Source: Burkholderiales bacterium (GTDB lineage Bacteria; Pseudomonadota; Gammaproteobacteria; Burkholderiales; JABEVD01). Taken from it: a stretch of DNA of 50,715 nucleotides. A program made the position numbers and the translations under genes. Below, one piece after another: positions 17,347-25,370 of the stretch. The DNA is taken from positions 1 to 50,715 of the forward strand of contig JAIELG010000033.1 in the NCBI GenBank assembly GCA_019753155.1, read 5' to 3'. Below the pieces are notes generated by a model. It did no database searches. It saw nothing but the letters and a program-made list of their open reading frames with translations, and had not been told where the DNA came from. The number at the start of each line of letters is the position of its first letter. The stretch's first letter is position 1.

Positions 17347-19839
17347 ATGAAGAACATGAAAATTTCAGCAGCGCTTTTCCTCGCGATGTTCTGCAGCGCG
17401 GCATTCGGCCAGGAAAGCCAGTTCGACAAGCTGCAGGAGGCGACGTCGAGTCTTGTGAAGATGCTGGTGCAGAAAGAGGTCATCTCGCAGGATGCAGCCA
17501 ATCTTCTTACCGGAAACCCCGATCAGATGCTCGGACCCATGATCGCGCGCGGCAGGGTCGATGCCCTGCAGCAGACCACGTCCAACCTGATCCAGATGCT
17601 GGCGCAGAAGGACATTCTGCCGCAGGATGCCGCCGGGGAGCTGATGGGAAAGTCCGATTCGCAGAAAGAGACGACGCTGGGGCTCATCGATGCGCTGCAG
17701 AAGAACGAGATATTGACGAAGGATGACGCCGCGCAGTTGACGGAGGTGATCGATCCGCCGCCGCCCAAGCTTCCCGATCCCGTTCCTGTCGCGCAAGCCC
17801 CCGTCGCCGATGCGCCCGCCGCGGCTTCCGCCGGTGCCGCGCCTGAATCCGCGCAGGCCATGCCTGAATCCGCGCAGGCCGCACCTGCCGCAGAAGTCGC
17901 CGCGCCTGCCGCTCCCGCAGGCCCGCCCGTTCCTTCGGAAGGCACTCCGCTGCAGAACCTCGTCACCCTGCTGGTGCAGAAGGAAGTCATATCCGAGGAT
18001 GCGGCCAATCTCGTTAACGGCGATCAGTCCTCGGGCTCGAAGGTCGATGCCCTGCAGCAGTCGACTTCCAACCTGGTGCAGATGCTGGTGCAAAAAGACA
18101 TCCTGACGCAGGATGTCGCGGACGATCTGGCGGGAAATGCGGCGCAGGCCACCCCTGAATCCCTGAAACAGGCGAATCTGAATATTATCGACGCGCTGCA
18201 GAAGGGCGAGGTATTGACAGGGGACGAAGCCGCCCAACTGGTCAGGCAGATCAATCCGCCCGCGCCTGTCGCCGTGGTCGCGCCTGTCGCCGCGTCTGCT
18301 GTCGCCGCTTCCGTCGAGCCTGTCGCCGCGCCTGCGCAGGATGTTCCCGCGCCCCAGGACAGCGCGTCTGCCGCTTCTTCCGCCGGGAGCACGATGAAGA
18401 ACCTCGTCGCCATGCTGGTGCAGAAGGGGGTCATCACCCAGGATGCGGCGAACCAGTTGCTGCACGATGCGCCTGCCGAGCCTGTAAAGCCTGGGGAAGT
18501 GCGCGTGCCCTACGTGCCTCAGGTGGTGAGGGAGCAGATCAAGGCCGAGATCAAGCAGGAAGTGCTGGCGCAGGCACAGGGCGAGCGCTGGGGCGATCCG
18601 GGCGCGCTTCCGGGTTGGCTCTCCAGGATTTCCTGGAGCGGGGATTTCCGCGTGCGCTTCGAGCGCGACAACTTTCCCGCCGGAAATGCGCCCCCGCTCA
18701 ATTACAATCCGAACGGACTGACATTGATAGCCAATACCACGGATACGCACGATTACCTGCGCCTGCAGGCGCGCCTCGGCATGAAGGCGAAGATCAGCGA
18801 CTACACGAGCGCGTCGTTTCGCATCACGACCGGCACGACGACGAATCCTGTCTCCACCAACCAGACCATGGGCGGCGGAAACGGCAATTTCAACAAGTAC
18901 ACGCTGGTGCTCGATCGCGCCTATATCCAGAGCGAACCCTATATCTGGCTCAGCCTCGGCGCGGGAAAAATCCCCAATCCCTGGCTCAGCACCGATCTCG
19001 TATGGGATTCCGATGTCAATTTCGAGGGGATAGCCGCGACCTTCAAGCCCAGGTTTTCCGAGGAATGGAGCGCTTTCATGACGGCAGGGGCATTTCCGGT
19101 GCAGGACATCGAGCGCTCGACCACAGTACTGACCAATTCCAAGTGGCTCTACGGCGCGCAGGCGGGCGGGGAGTGGACTTCGCCCAACCAGTCGACGGCG
19201 AAGTTCGGCGTCGCGCTCTACGATTTTGCGAATACCGTGGGTCTCCAGAATACGGTGAACAACACCAATGTTTACGACAAGACTGCGGTGACGGCTTCTT
19301 CCTATCAGAAGGGCAATTCGCTGATGTATGTCACGCCGCCCTACAATACCTGGGGCGCTAACGGGTCGACGTTGCCTACGCTGGTGGGGCTCGCATCCAA
19401 ATACAGGGAATTGAATCTCACGGGCAAGCTCGATCTCGCCACCTTCGATCCCACCCATATCATGCTCGATGCGGATTATGTCAAGAATATCGGCTTCGAC
19501 GCCAACGACATCCTGCAGCGGACGGGCAATCTTTACCCGTATGCAGGCACGGTCGGCTACCAGGTGAAGCTTTCCGTGGGGGTGCCGGAGATCGCGCATT
19601 ACGGGGAATGGCAGGCAAATGTCTCGTACAAGTACCTGGAGAGCGATGCCGTGCTGGATGCGCTCACCGATTCGGACTTTCATCTGGGCGGAACCAATGC
19701 CAAGGGGTATATCCTGGGCGGGGCCTTCGGCGTCGACGAGAGGACCTGGCTGAGCCTGCGCTGGCTGAGCACGAATCAGATCAAGGGGCCGACGCTTTCC
19801 ATCGATACCCTGCAGCTCGATCTCAACACGCGCTTCTGA
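17347..19839 (+). CDS. putative outer-membrane porin with seven N-terminal helical repeats
   Basis: ATG 17347 gives MKNMKISAALFLAMFCSAAFG, a good signal peptide; a TTG 15 nt upstream is less likely. Residues ~35-365 hold seven copies of a ~20-residue motif of the form LVxMLVQKxVIxQDAANxL. They are organised as two three-motif cassettes plus one single motif, joined by Pro/Ala-rich linkers. After a basic/coiled stretch (VVREQIKAEIKQEVLAQAQ) the C-terminal ~430 residues look like a porin barrel: ISWSGDFRVRFERDNF, alternating aromatic strands, and a final LQLDLNTRF ending in phenylalanine as outer-membrane barrels do. Family porins usually have a single such motif ahead of the barrel. It closes the TPS-TonB block and may be the pore served by it. 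Confidence 0.8.
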   Translation: MKNMKISAALFLAMFCSAAFGQESQFDKLQEATSSLVKMLVQKEVISQDAANLLTGNPDQMLGPMIARGRVDALQQTTSNLIQMLAQKDILPQDAAGELMGKSDSQKETTLGLIDALQKNEILTKDDAAQLTEVIDPPPPKLPDPVPVAQAPVADAPAAASAGAAPESAQAMPESAQAAPAAEVAAPAAPAGPPVPSEGTPLQNLVTLLVQKEVISEDAANLVNGDQSSGSKVDALQQSTSNLVQMLVQKDILTQDVADDLAGNAAQATPESLKQANLNIIDALQKGEVLTGDEAAQLVRQINPPAPVAVVAPVAASAVAASVEPVAAPAQDVPAPQDSASAASSAGSTMKNLVAMLVQKGVITQDAANQLLHDAPAEPVKPGEVRVPYVPQVVREQIKAEIKQEVLAQAQGERWGDPGALPGWLSRISWSGDFRVRFERDNFPAGNAPPLNYNPNGLTLIANTTDTHDYLRLQARLGMKAKISDYTSASFRITTGTTTNPVSTNQTMGGGNGNFNKYTLVLDRAYIQSEPYIWLSLGAGKIPNPWLSTDLVWDSDVNFEGIAATFKPRFSEEWSAFMTAGAFPVQDIERSTTVLTNSKWLYGAQAGGEWTSPNQSTAKFGVALYDFANTVGLQNTVNNTNVYDKTAVTASSYQKGNSLMYVTPPYNTWGANGSTLPTLVGLASKYRELNLTGKLDLATFDPTHIMLDADYVKNIGFDANDILQRTGNLYPYAGTVGYQVKLSVGVPEIAHYGEWQANVSYKYLESDAVLDALTDSDFHLGGTNAKGYILGGAFGVDERTWLSLRWLSTNQIKGPTLSIDTLQLDLNTRF

Positions 19840-19925
19840 GGTCATGATGAACCCAAATAATCCGTTGCGCGCGCAAAAACGATATCGGATTTCTCCCGTG
19901 GCCTGCGCCGAAGAGAGGGGGGCAT

Positions 19926-20069
19926 CCCGCCCCGCCCTGCGCTTGTCATCCCGCCCCGCCCCACGCTTGTCATCCCGCCCCGCCCCACGCTTGTCATCCC
20001 GAACCGCCCTGCGCCTGTCATCCCGCCCCGCCCCACGCTTGTCATCCCGCCCCGCCCCAAGCCTGTCAT
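19926..20069 (+). repeat. six tandem 24-bp repeats (CCCGCCCCGCCCCACGCTTGTCAT type)
   Basis: Six head-to-tail 24-bp units start at 19926, 19950, 19974, 19998, 20022 and 20046, with a few substitutions (unit 4 has GAACC, units 4 and 6 have GCCTG). A degenerate tail with GAGCGAAGTCGAGGGGAGGG follows (20085-20107). Because 24 is a multiple of three, the array stays open and would encode an 8-residue RPAPRLSS-like repeat. There are no unique spacers, so this is not a CRISPR array. Confidence 0.9.
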
Positions 20070-20116
20070 CCCGAGGGAGCCTGCCCCGAGCGAAGTCGAG
20101 GGGAGGGATCTTGTCC

Positions 20117-20743
20117 ATGATGGAATTTCTGCTGCTTGTCCTGATGTTTGCGATGTCCGATGCAATGGCGGCCGAAAAGCCTTCCAGGGACAGGCACGAA
20201 CTGCACATGATGCAGATGCAGTTGCAGAGCGCGCAGCAGGAAAAGGCGGCGCTCGCGGACCAGGTGGATGCCCTGAAAAAGGAGATCGAGACCCTGAAGG
20301 CGGATTCCGCAGGCGCGAGTTCGAAGGCTGCGAGGGCCGAAGGCGCGCGCGCCGCGCTGCTCAAGGAAATGGAGAAGCAGAAAAGCGAGATCGACGCGCT
20401 CCTTGCGAAAAACAGGGAAGCAGAGAGCCGGATTCTGGACGAGAGTAAAAAACTTCAGGAAGCTGGAAAAAATCTCGAAGCGATTCAGGCTGAAAAGGAC
20501 AGGGAGAAAAAGCAGTTCGAGGGCGATCTGTCGAGCAAGGCGGGAGCAATCAAGTCGTGCGAGACCAAGAACGGGGAGCTTTACCAGCTTGCCGTGGCGC
20601 TCATGGAAAAATACAGGAACAAGGGCGTGATGAGTTCGCTCATGCAGAAGGAGCCTTTCACCGGCATCGAGGAAGTCAAGATCGAGAGCCTGCTGCAGGA
20701 ATACAGGGACAAGGCGGATGCGAGCAGGATTTCGGCTCAGTAA
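20117..20743 (+). CDS. exported coiled-coil protein
   Basis: This ~208-residue protein has a short signal-like N-terminus (MMEFLLLVLMFAMSDAMAAE). A long charged coiled coil of Lys/Glu/Ala heptads follows (HELHMMQMQLQSAQQEKAA through KKQFEGDLSSK). A compact tail ends in EVKIESLLQEYRDKADASR. I favour ATG 20117 because GGGAGGG (20101-20107) lies at a suitable spacing and the hydrophobic segment follows at once. The frame is open back to ATG 19844/19847, which has a weak GAGG, so a longer product with the RPAPRLSS repeats is possible. I do not recognise a family. It follows the porin gene by a short gap and precedes a lytic transglycosylase, so a periplasmic or cell-wall role is plausible. Confidence 0.65.
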   Translation: MMEFLLLVLMFAMSDAMAAEKPSRDRHELHMMQMQLQSAQQEKAALADQVDALKKEIETLKADSAGASSKAARAEGARAALLKEMEKQKSEIDALLAKNREAESRILDESKKLQEAGKNLEAIQAEKDREKKQFEGDLSSKAGAIKSCETKNGELYQLAVALMEKYRNKGVMSSLMQKEPFTGIEEVKIESLLQEYRDKADASRISAQ

Positions 20744-20744
20744 G

Positions 20745-21049
20745 GGAACCACTGATTTACTCCAACGTGGAGCGCGTTGCTGGGAAAATCGAGATGATCG
20801 CACGACGAGCGACGCAGGTCGTAGCTGGACTACGATACCAAGGAGCTCAACAAAGCGAGCGCTCGATTTGGCCGTACCTCGAAACTACGCTTCGCTTCGT
20901 TTTCACGCAACCCTGGAGGGACGGGGTTTTGCGGGCGATCTTCTTTGTCGCGCGGCTTGCCAATGGAATAACCATTGGCTGCGCCGTGCTTCGCGAATCT
21001 CATCCGGCAATGCGCCGTCGCGCCCGCGTGGGAGTAAATCAGTGGTTCC
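20745..21049. mobile_element. 305-bp MITE-like element with perfect 19-bp terminal inverted repeats
   Basis: The left end GGAACCACTGATTTACTCC (20745-20763) is the exact reverse complement of the right end GGAGTAAATCAGTGGTTCC (21031-21049). The element is flanked on both sides by TAAG (20741-20744 and 21050-21053), which looks like a 4-bp target duplication. Inside there is no transposase; a perfect 8-bp hairpin GCCAATGG/CCATTGGC sits at 20959-20979. Partial similarity continues inward of the terminal repeats. Element plus duplication is 309 bp (103 codons). Size, ends and lack of coding capacity fit a non-autonomous element mobilised in trans. The parental insertion sequence is not identifiable from the window. 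Confidence 0.88.
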
Positions 21050-21590
21050 TAAGGCGCTTTTCCTGCTGGCCTTTCTGTGTGCGGATGCCCATGCCGACAT
21101 TTACGCTTTCACCGACGAGAACGGCGTACCCAATTTCACCGATTCCCCGTCCGATCCGCGCTACAAACTTTTTCTGAAGACTGAGCGTAAAGCCGAATCC
21201 GGGACGAAATACGCGCGGCAAATCCAGAGCGCGGCATCCATTTACAGGATCGATGCTGCGTTGCTCGATGCCGTCATCGCCACGGAATCGGATTACAACT
21301 CGAAGGCCGTATCCAGGCGAGGCGCGCTCGGCCTGATGCAGTTGATGCCCGCTACGGCGCGGCGCTACGGCGTGGCGGATGCCTTCGACCCGGAGCAGAA
21401 TATCCGCGCCGGTTCGCAGCATCTGCGCAAGCTGTTGACGCGATACGGCGACAACCTGCCGCTCGCCCTCGCCGCCTACAATGCCGGCGAGAATACCGTG
21501 CTCAAGTACGGAGAAACAATCCCCCCCTACAGGGAGACGACGCAATACGTCTCGCGCGTGATGGACCGGTATCAACGGGAGCGCTTCTGA
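21042..21590 (+). CDS. lytic transglycosylase (SLT domain) with N-terminal DUF4124
   Basis: This periplasmic muramidase-type enzyme cleaves peptidoglycan glycan strands. From GTG 21042 the product starts VVPKALFLLAFLCADAHA (signal peptide). A DUF4124-type segment follows (DIYAFTDENGVPNFTDSPSD), then a Slt-type domain with the catalytic glutamate in IATESDYNSKAV (E82), GALGLMQLMPATARRYG, and NIRAGSQHLRKLL...ALAAYNAGE. The domain order and motifs are complete. The Shine-Dalgarno GGGAG (21030-21034) and the GTG codon lie in the right terminal repeat of the MITE. Removing the element and one TAAG restores a start at ATG 20718, overlapping the upstream gene, and a longer uninterrupted signal peptide. 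The coding frame is also open through the element from 20718, so two start sites are possible today. Confidence 0.9.
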   Translation: MVPKALFLLAFLCADAHADIYAFTDENGVPNFTDSPSDPRYKLFLKTERKAESGTKYARQIQSAASIYRIDAALLDAVIATESDYNSKAVSRRGALGLMQLMPATARRYGVADAFDPEQNIRAGSQHLRKLLTRYGDNLPLALAAYNAGENTVLKYGETIPPYRETTQYVSRVMDRYQRERF

Positions 21591-21966
21591 AAATGGGGAG
21601 TGGCGACTCATGCGGCGCTTCCGCCGAGGTATCCTGCTCCGGGCGATTCCGATGCGGATCGATGACAGGGAAGCATAGATCGTAATTCCCCCATATAAGC
21701 TCACCCTGTTCGATATGGGAAGTGGAAACCAATGTCTGGTCGAGATAGGCGCTGATGTCTGGATGAAGCGATTTTGAAAGAAATCGTCTGAAATCGACAA
21801 CCCGAATCTTTCCATCGTCGAAGGTCAGGCAAATTGTAGTCTCCAGCCCCCTTGGCGGAGCGTATTGTTGTTTCGATCCGAGGCGAAGCCTCTTGTCATT
21901 CCGAAACGCATGTGAGGAATCCGGGCCCTTCGACAGAGTGACAAGGGCTGTCATTCCGAAACGCAT
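21502..21966 (-). CDS. possible DUF2442-family protein, repeat-extended, convergent overlap
   Basis: On the minus strand, codons at about 21849-21658 encode ICLTFDDGKIRVVDFRRFL ... GELIWGNYDLCF, which resembles the small DUF2442 family (LTFDDG...vDf and G.i.W.ng.Dl). Members often occur with toxin-antitoxin-like partners; none is seen here. The N-terminal ~35 codons fall in the dispersed GTCATTCCGAA repeats, and the C-terminus runs on ~50 codons past the usual family end into the 3' end of the transglycosylase gene. These features suggest a decayed or chimeric gene. The start is uncertain. Confidence 0.4.
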   Translation of the reverse strand: MRFGMTALVTLSKGPDSSHAFRNDKRLRLGSKQQYAPPRGLETTICLTFDDGKIRVVDFRRFLSKSLHPDISAYLDQTLVSTSHIEQGELIWGNYDLCFPVIDPHRNRPEQDTSAEAPHESPLPIFRSAPVDTGPSRARRIASSPCRGGLFLRT

Positions 21967-21981
21967 GTGAGGAATCCGGGC
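21895..21981. repeat. two copies of a 32-bp GTCATTCCGAAACG repeat
   Basis: Bases 21895-21926 and 21950-21981 are identical 32-bp copies beginning GTCATTCCGAAACGCATG and ending AATCCGGGC, 55 bp apart. A partial relative with CTCGACAGGCCCGGGA follows. They belong to the same TGTCATYCCG family as the repeats in the tpsA 5' end, before the coiled-coil gene and before epsD. The rest of 21591-22083 holds the DUF2442-like frame and a possible -10 (TACAAT, 22052-22057) for the secretion operon. Confidence 0.8.
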
Positions 21982-22083
21982 TCCCTCGACAGGCCCGGGA
22001 TAAACTCCTCCCGGTGATCTTTCGATTCATCAATTTGTCATCCTCGGCGGCTACAATGGCGCATTCATCGTGAGGAACAATCA

Positions 22084-22506
22084 GTGATCGGGAACAGGAA
22101 GCATCCAGCATCGGGTTTCACACTGCTCGAATTGCTGGTCGTGATGGTGATTATCGGCCTCCTGGCCGCTTATGTTGCGCCGAAGTATTTTTCGCAGATC
22201 GGCAAATCGGAAACAAAAACCGCGGCAGCGCAGATCGATGCGCTTGCCAAGGCACTGGACCAGTACAGGCTCGATATCGGGCACTACCCGAGTTCGGAGC
22301 AGGGATTGGCAGCACTTTTCTCCAGGCCGGCAAACGAGGTGAAATGGGATGGCCCTTATCTCAAAAAGAAAGTTCCGCTCGACCCCTGGGGGAAAGCTTA
22401 CGTCTACAAGCAGCCGGGAGAGCATGGCGATTATGACCTCCTTTCCTATGGACGGGACGGTCAACCCGGCGGCACAGGGGAAGATGCCGATATTACTAAC
22501 TGGTAG
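22084..22506 (+). CDS. gspG: GspG-type major pseudopilin
   Basis: This 140-residue protein has a leader MIGNRKHPASG followed by the prepilin cleavage/methylation site FTLLELLVVMVIIGLLAA. Glu is at +5 of the mature protein (E16). The globular part has the GspG landmarks: DQYRLDIGHYPSSEQGLAALF, GPYLKKKVPLDPWG and DYDLLSYGRDGQPGG...DADITNW, including the calcium-loop region typical of major pseudopilins. GTG start with GAGGA (22072-22076) at 7 nt. It is the first gene of a ten-gene operon and should polymerise into the pseudopilus that pushes substrates through the secretin. No prepilin peptidase gene is in the window. Confidence 0.94.
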   Translation: MIGNRKHPASGFTLLELLVVMVIIGLLAAYVAPKYFSQIGKSETKTAAAQIDALAKALDQYRLDIGHYPSSEQGLAALFSRPANEVKWDGPYLKKKVPLDPWGKAYVYKQPGEHGDYDLLSYGRDGQPGGTGEDADITNW

Positions 22507-22515
22507 CCCCGGTAT

Positions 22516-23706
22516 ATGCGGTTCGAGGTCAAGGCTCTACGAAGCGGCGAAGGAGTCTCCGTGCTTTCTGTTGAAGCCCTGAACGAAAGCGCTGCGATAA
22601 ATTTTGCAAAAACCCAGGGTTACTCCGTACTGAGCGTCAAGGCGGGCGGCTCGGTATTTTCGAGAATCGCGAAATCGAAAAGCAAGTTCCCCCTCATCCT
22701 CTTCAGCCAGGAGCTGCTTTCCCTGCTTGACGCCGGACTCAGCCTCATCGAGGCGCTTGAAGCCCTGGCGGAAAAGGAGCGCCACAGCGACACGAAAAAG
22801 GTGCTGGACGCCATCGTGTCGCGCCTTTACGAAGGACAGGCCTTTTCCGCATCCCTGCACGACTTTCCCGCGATTTTTCCGCCGCTCTTCGTCGCCACGG
22901 TGCGCGCAAGCGAAAAGACGGGCGGGATGAGCGAAGCCCTGGGGCGATTCGTCGCCTACCAGACTCAGCTCGATTTCGTGCGCAAGAAAATCGTCAGCGC
23001 ATCCATCTATCCCGTGCTGCTGCTCGGGGTCGGGGGCCTCGTCATACTGTTCCTGATGGGATACGTGGTGCCGAGGTTCGCCGTGGTTTACGAAGGGAGC
23101 CGGGGCACGCTGCCCTGGCTCTCCCAGCTCCTGCTCGAATGGGGCGTATTGCTCCAGGCTCACGGCGAGATGGTGCTCGCCGGGGTAGTCGCGGCGATTG
23201 CCGGCGGCGCATACGGTTTTTCCAGGCCGGGTCTGCGCGCTTCCTTCATGCTCAATCTCTGGCGCATTCCGGCTCTGGGCGAGCGCATGCGCGTCTACCA
23301 GCTTGCGCGCTTTTACCGCACTCTCGCTATGCTTCTCAAGGGTGGAATCCCGGTGGTGGGCGCGCTCGACATGGTGTCCGGCCTGTTGCAGCCGGCATTG
23401 AGAAGCCGCCTGAAAGTGGCCTCCACGGATATCCGCGAGGGCCAGAGCATATCCCGCGCGATGGAGTCGAATGGCCTCACCACGCCCGTTGCGCTCAGAA
23501 TGCTGCGCGTGGGCGAGCGAACCGGGAACATGGGGGAGATGATGGAGCGCATCGCCGCCTTCTACGATGAGGAAATGGCAAGATGGGTGGAATGGTTCAC
23601 GAAGATGTTCGAGCCTATCCTGATGGCCTTCATCGGCGGGGTGATCGGCGTCATCGTGATTCTTATGTACATGCCCGTGTTCGATCTGGCCGGGAGTATA
23701 CAGTGA
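22516..23706 (+). CDS. gspF: GspF/PilC-like inner-membrane platform protein
   Basis: This 396-residue polytopic protein has two repeated T2SSF domains. The first covers ~60-180 (FSQELLSLLDAGLSLIEALEAL, ATVRASEKTGGMSEAL) and the second ~260-390 (YQLARFYRTLAMLLKGGIPVVGALD, RMLRVGERTGNMGEMMERIA). Transmembrane helices lie near 165-190, 215-235 and 365-390. The protein anchors the ATPase GspE and the assembly proteins in the inner membrane. Its TGA overlaps the GTG of gspE by 3 bp, indicating translational coupling. Confidence 0.94.
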   Translation: MRFEVKALRSGEGVSVLSVEALNESAAINFAKTQGYSVLSVKAGGSVFSRIAKSKSKFPLILFSQELLSLLDAGLSLIEALEALAEKERHSDTKKVLDAIVSRLYEGQAFSASLHDFPAIFPPLFVATVRASEKTGGMSEALGRFVAYQTQLDFVRKKIVSASIYPVLLLGVGGLVILFLMGYVVPRFAVVYEGSRGTLPWLSQLLLEWGVLLQAHGEMVLAGVVAAIAGGAYGFSRPGLRASFMLNLWRIPALGERMRVYQLARFYRTLAMLLKGGIPVVGALDMVSGLLQPALRSRLKVASTDIREGQSISRAMESNGLTTPVALRMLRVGERTGNMGEMMERIAAFYDEEMARWVEWFTKMFEPILMAFIGGVIGVIVILMYMPVFDLAGSIQ

Positions 23707-25370
23707 CCGAATTGAAGGCGGATGATTTCAGCAAGGCCAGGCTGGACGCGAAGCGCTCCGGACGCAGCATCATGGAAGTGATCGAGACGGATTTCTCGCT
23801 CACGCCTGTGGAAGCCATCTCGAAAACCGGGCGGGCTTTTCATTACCCCGTCCTCGACATGGCTGCCCTCAACCGTCATTCCCCTGCTTTCGACCTGATT
23901 CCCTTTACCGATGTGGCGAAGCGCGAATGCATGGTGTTGAGGGACGAGGAGGAAGAACTGGTCGCGGTATTCTGCGACCCCTATAATTGCGAAAACCAGG
24001 AATGGACGGAAGCGCGCGCCCGCAGAGCCTTTTCCTGGCACCTCGCGCATCCGGCGGATTTCGCGGCCTACCTCGCGCGTTACGAGGAAGGCATGCGGGC
24101 GATGGATTCGGTGATGACCGCGAGAGACGATCTCTCGGGGGAGGCGGGGCGCACCGAGGAGCTTTCCCTCAAGGGCATCAGCGAAGATACCTCCCCCGTG
24201 GTGAAGCTCGTCCATTCCACGCTTTACGACGCGCTCAAGAGCGGCGTGAGCGACATCCATATCGAAACGAATCCGGGCGGGTTGCGCATCAAGTACCGCA
24301 TAGACGGGGTGCTCAACCATGTGAGCGAGGTGCCCGGAATCGAACTTGCGGAACAGATCATCTCGCGCATCAAGGTCATGTCCGAACTCGACATCGCCGA
24401 GCGCAGGGTTCCGCAGGATGGGCGCTTCAAGGTCATGACCCAGGGGCACGAGGTGGATTTTCGCGTGTCCATCATGCCCAGCAGTTTCGGCGAGGATGCC
24501 GTGCTGCGGATTCTGGACCGGCGCAATCTTTCCGACCAGATGCACGGGCTGCGGCTCGATATCCTGGGTTTCGATGCCGAGAGCATGGCAAGGTTCAGGC
24601 GGCTTTCGAACGAGCCCTACGGCATGGTGCTCGTCACGGGCCCGACGGGCAGCGGGAAAACCACCACGCTGTATGCCGCGATCAGTGAGATCAACCATGG
24701 GTCGGACAAGATCATCACCATCGAGGATCCCGTGGAATACCTGCTCCCCGGCGTGCTCCAGATCCCGGTGAACGAGAAAAAGGGACTCACTTTCGCGCGC
24801 GGCCTGCGTTCCATATTGCGCCACGATCCGGACAAGATCATGGTGGGGGAAATACGGGATCCCGAAACGGCCCAGATCGCCATCCAGTCCGCCCTCACCG
24901 GCCACTTGGTGTTTACCACGGTGCATGCGAACAACGTGTTCGACGTGATCGGCCGCTTCATGCACATGGGGGTGGACCCCTACAGCTTCGTCTCCGCATT
25001 GAACGGAGTGCTGGCGCAGCGCCTGGTGCGCCTTGCCTGCACGCATTGCGCGGAAGTTTACGAACCCGCGGCGGAACTGCTCGAAGCCTCCGGAATTTCT
25101 CCGGAACTCGCCGGGCAATACAGATTCGTCTCAGGCAAGGGCTGCGGTCAGTGCCGCGGCACGGGGTACAAGGGGCGCAAGGCGATTGCCGAAATGCTGC
25201 ATCTGAACGACGAAATCAGGGAGCTGATCGTGGCGAAGGAGCCGATCCGCCGCATCAAGGAAGCCGCGCGCCGCAACGGCACGCGCTACCTGCGCGAATC
25301 GGCCCTCGAACTCGTGAAGCAGGGAGAAACCACTTTGCAGGAGATCAATCGTGTCACTTTCGTGGCGTAA
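23703..25370 (+). CDS. gspE: GspE-type secretion ATPase
   Basis: This is a 555-residue hexameric ATPase that powers pseudopilus assembly. The GTG start at 23703 overlaps the gspF stop; an upstream in-frame ATG lies inside gspF and is rejected. Residues ~1-150 form a T2SSE_N-like region. Then come the core with GPTGSGKTTT (Walker A, ~314), the IRYR/Asp-box region around ITIEDPVEY, Walker B near KIMVGEIRDPETA (~375) and the His box (LVFTTVHANN). A tetracysteine zinc motif is intact: C446-x2-C449 (CTHC) and C481-x2-C484 (CGQC). All elements for activity are present. Confidence 0.95.
   Translation: MTELKADDFSKARLDAKRSGRSIMEVIETDFSLTPVEAISKTGRAFHYPVLDMAALNRHSPAFDLIPFTDVAKRECMVLRDEEEELVAVFCDPYNCENQEWTEARARRAFSWHLAHPADFAAYLARYEEGMRAMDSVMTARDDLSGEAGRTEELSLKGISEDTSPVVKLVHSTLYDALKSGVSDIHIETNPGGLRIKYRIDGVLNHVSEVPGIELAEQIISRIKVMSELDIAERRVPQDGRFKVMTQGHEVDFRVSIMPSSFGEDAVLRILDRRNLSDQMHGLRLDILGFDAESMARFRRLSNEPYGMVLVTGPTGSGKTTTLYAAISEINHGSDKIITIEDPVEYLLPGVLQIPVNEKKGLTFARGLRSILRHDPDKIMVGEIRDPETAQIAIQSALTGHLVFTTVHANNVFDVIGRFMHMGVDPYSFVSALNGVLAQRLVRLACTHCAEVYEPAAELLEASGISPELAGQYRFVSGKGCGQCRGTGYKGRKAIAEMLHLNDEIRELIVAKEPIRRIKEAARRNGTRYLRESALELVKQGETTLQEINRVTFVA

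Noticed and set aside
19926-20069. Regular 24-bp repeats as a CRISPR array
   Set aside because: The units are head to tail with no unique spacers, and no cas genes are nearby.
17365-20364. 999-codon open frame on the minus strand
   Set aside because: It spans the porin and coiled-coil genes in reverse; Arg/Asp-rich composition typical of an antisense shadow.
23583-23702. Upstream ATG extension of gspE
   Set aside because: The extra 40 codons lie within gspF; the GTG overlapping the gspF stop fits the coupled-operon pattern.
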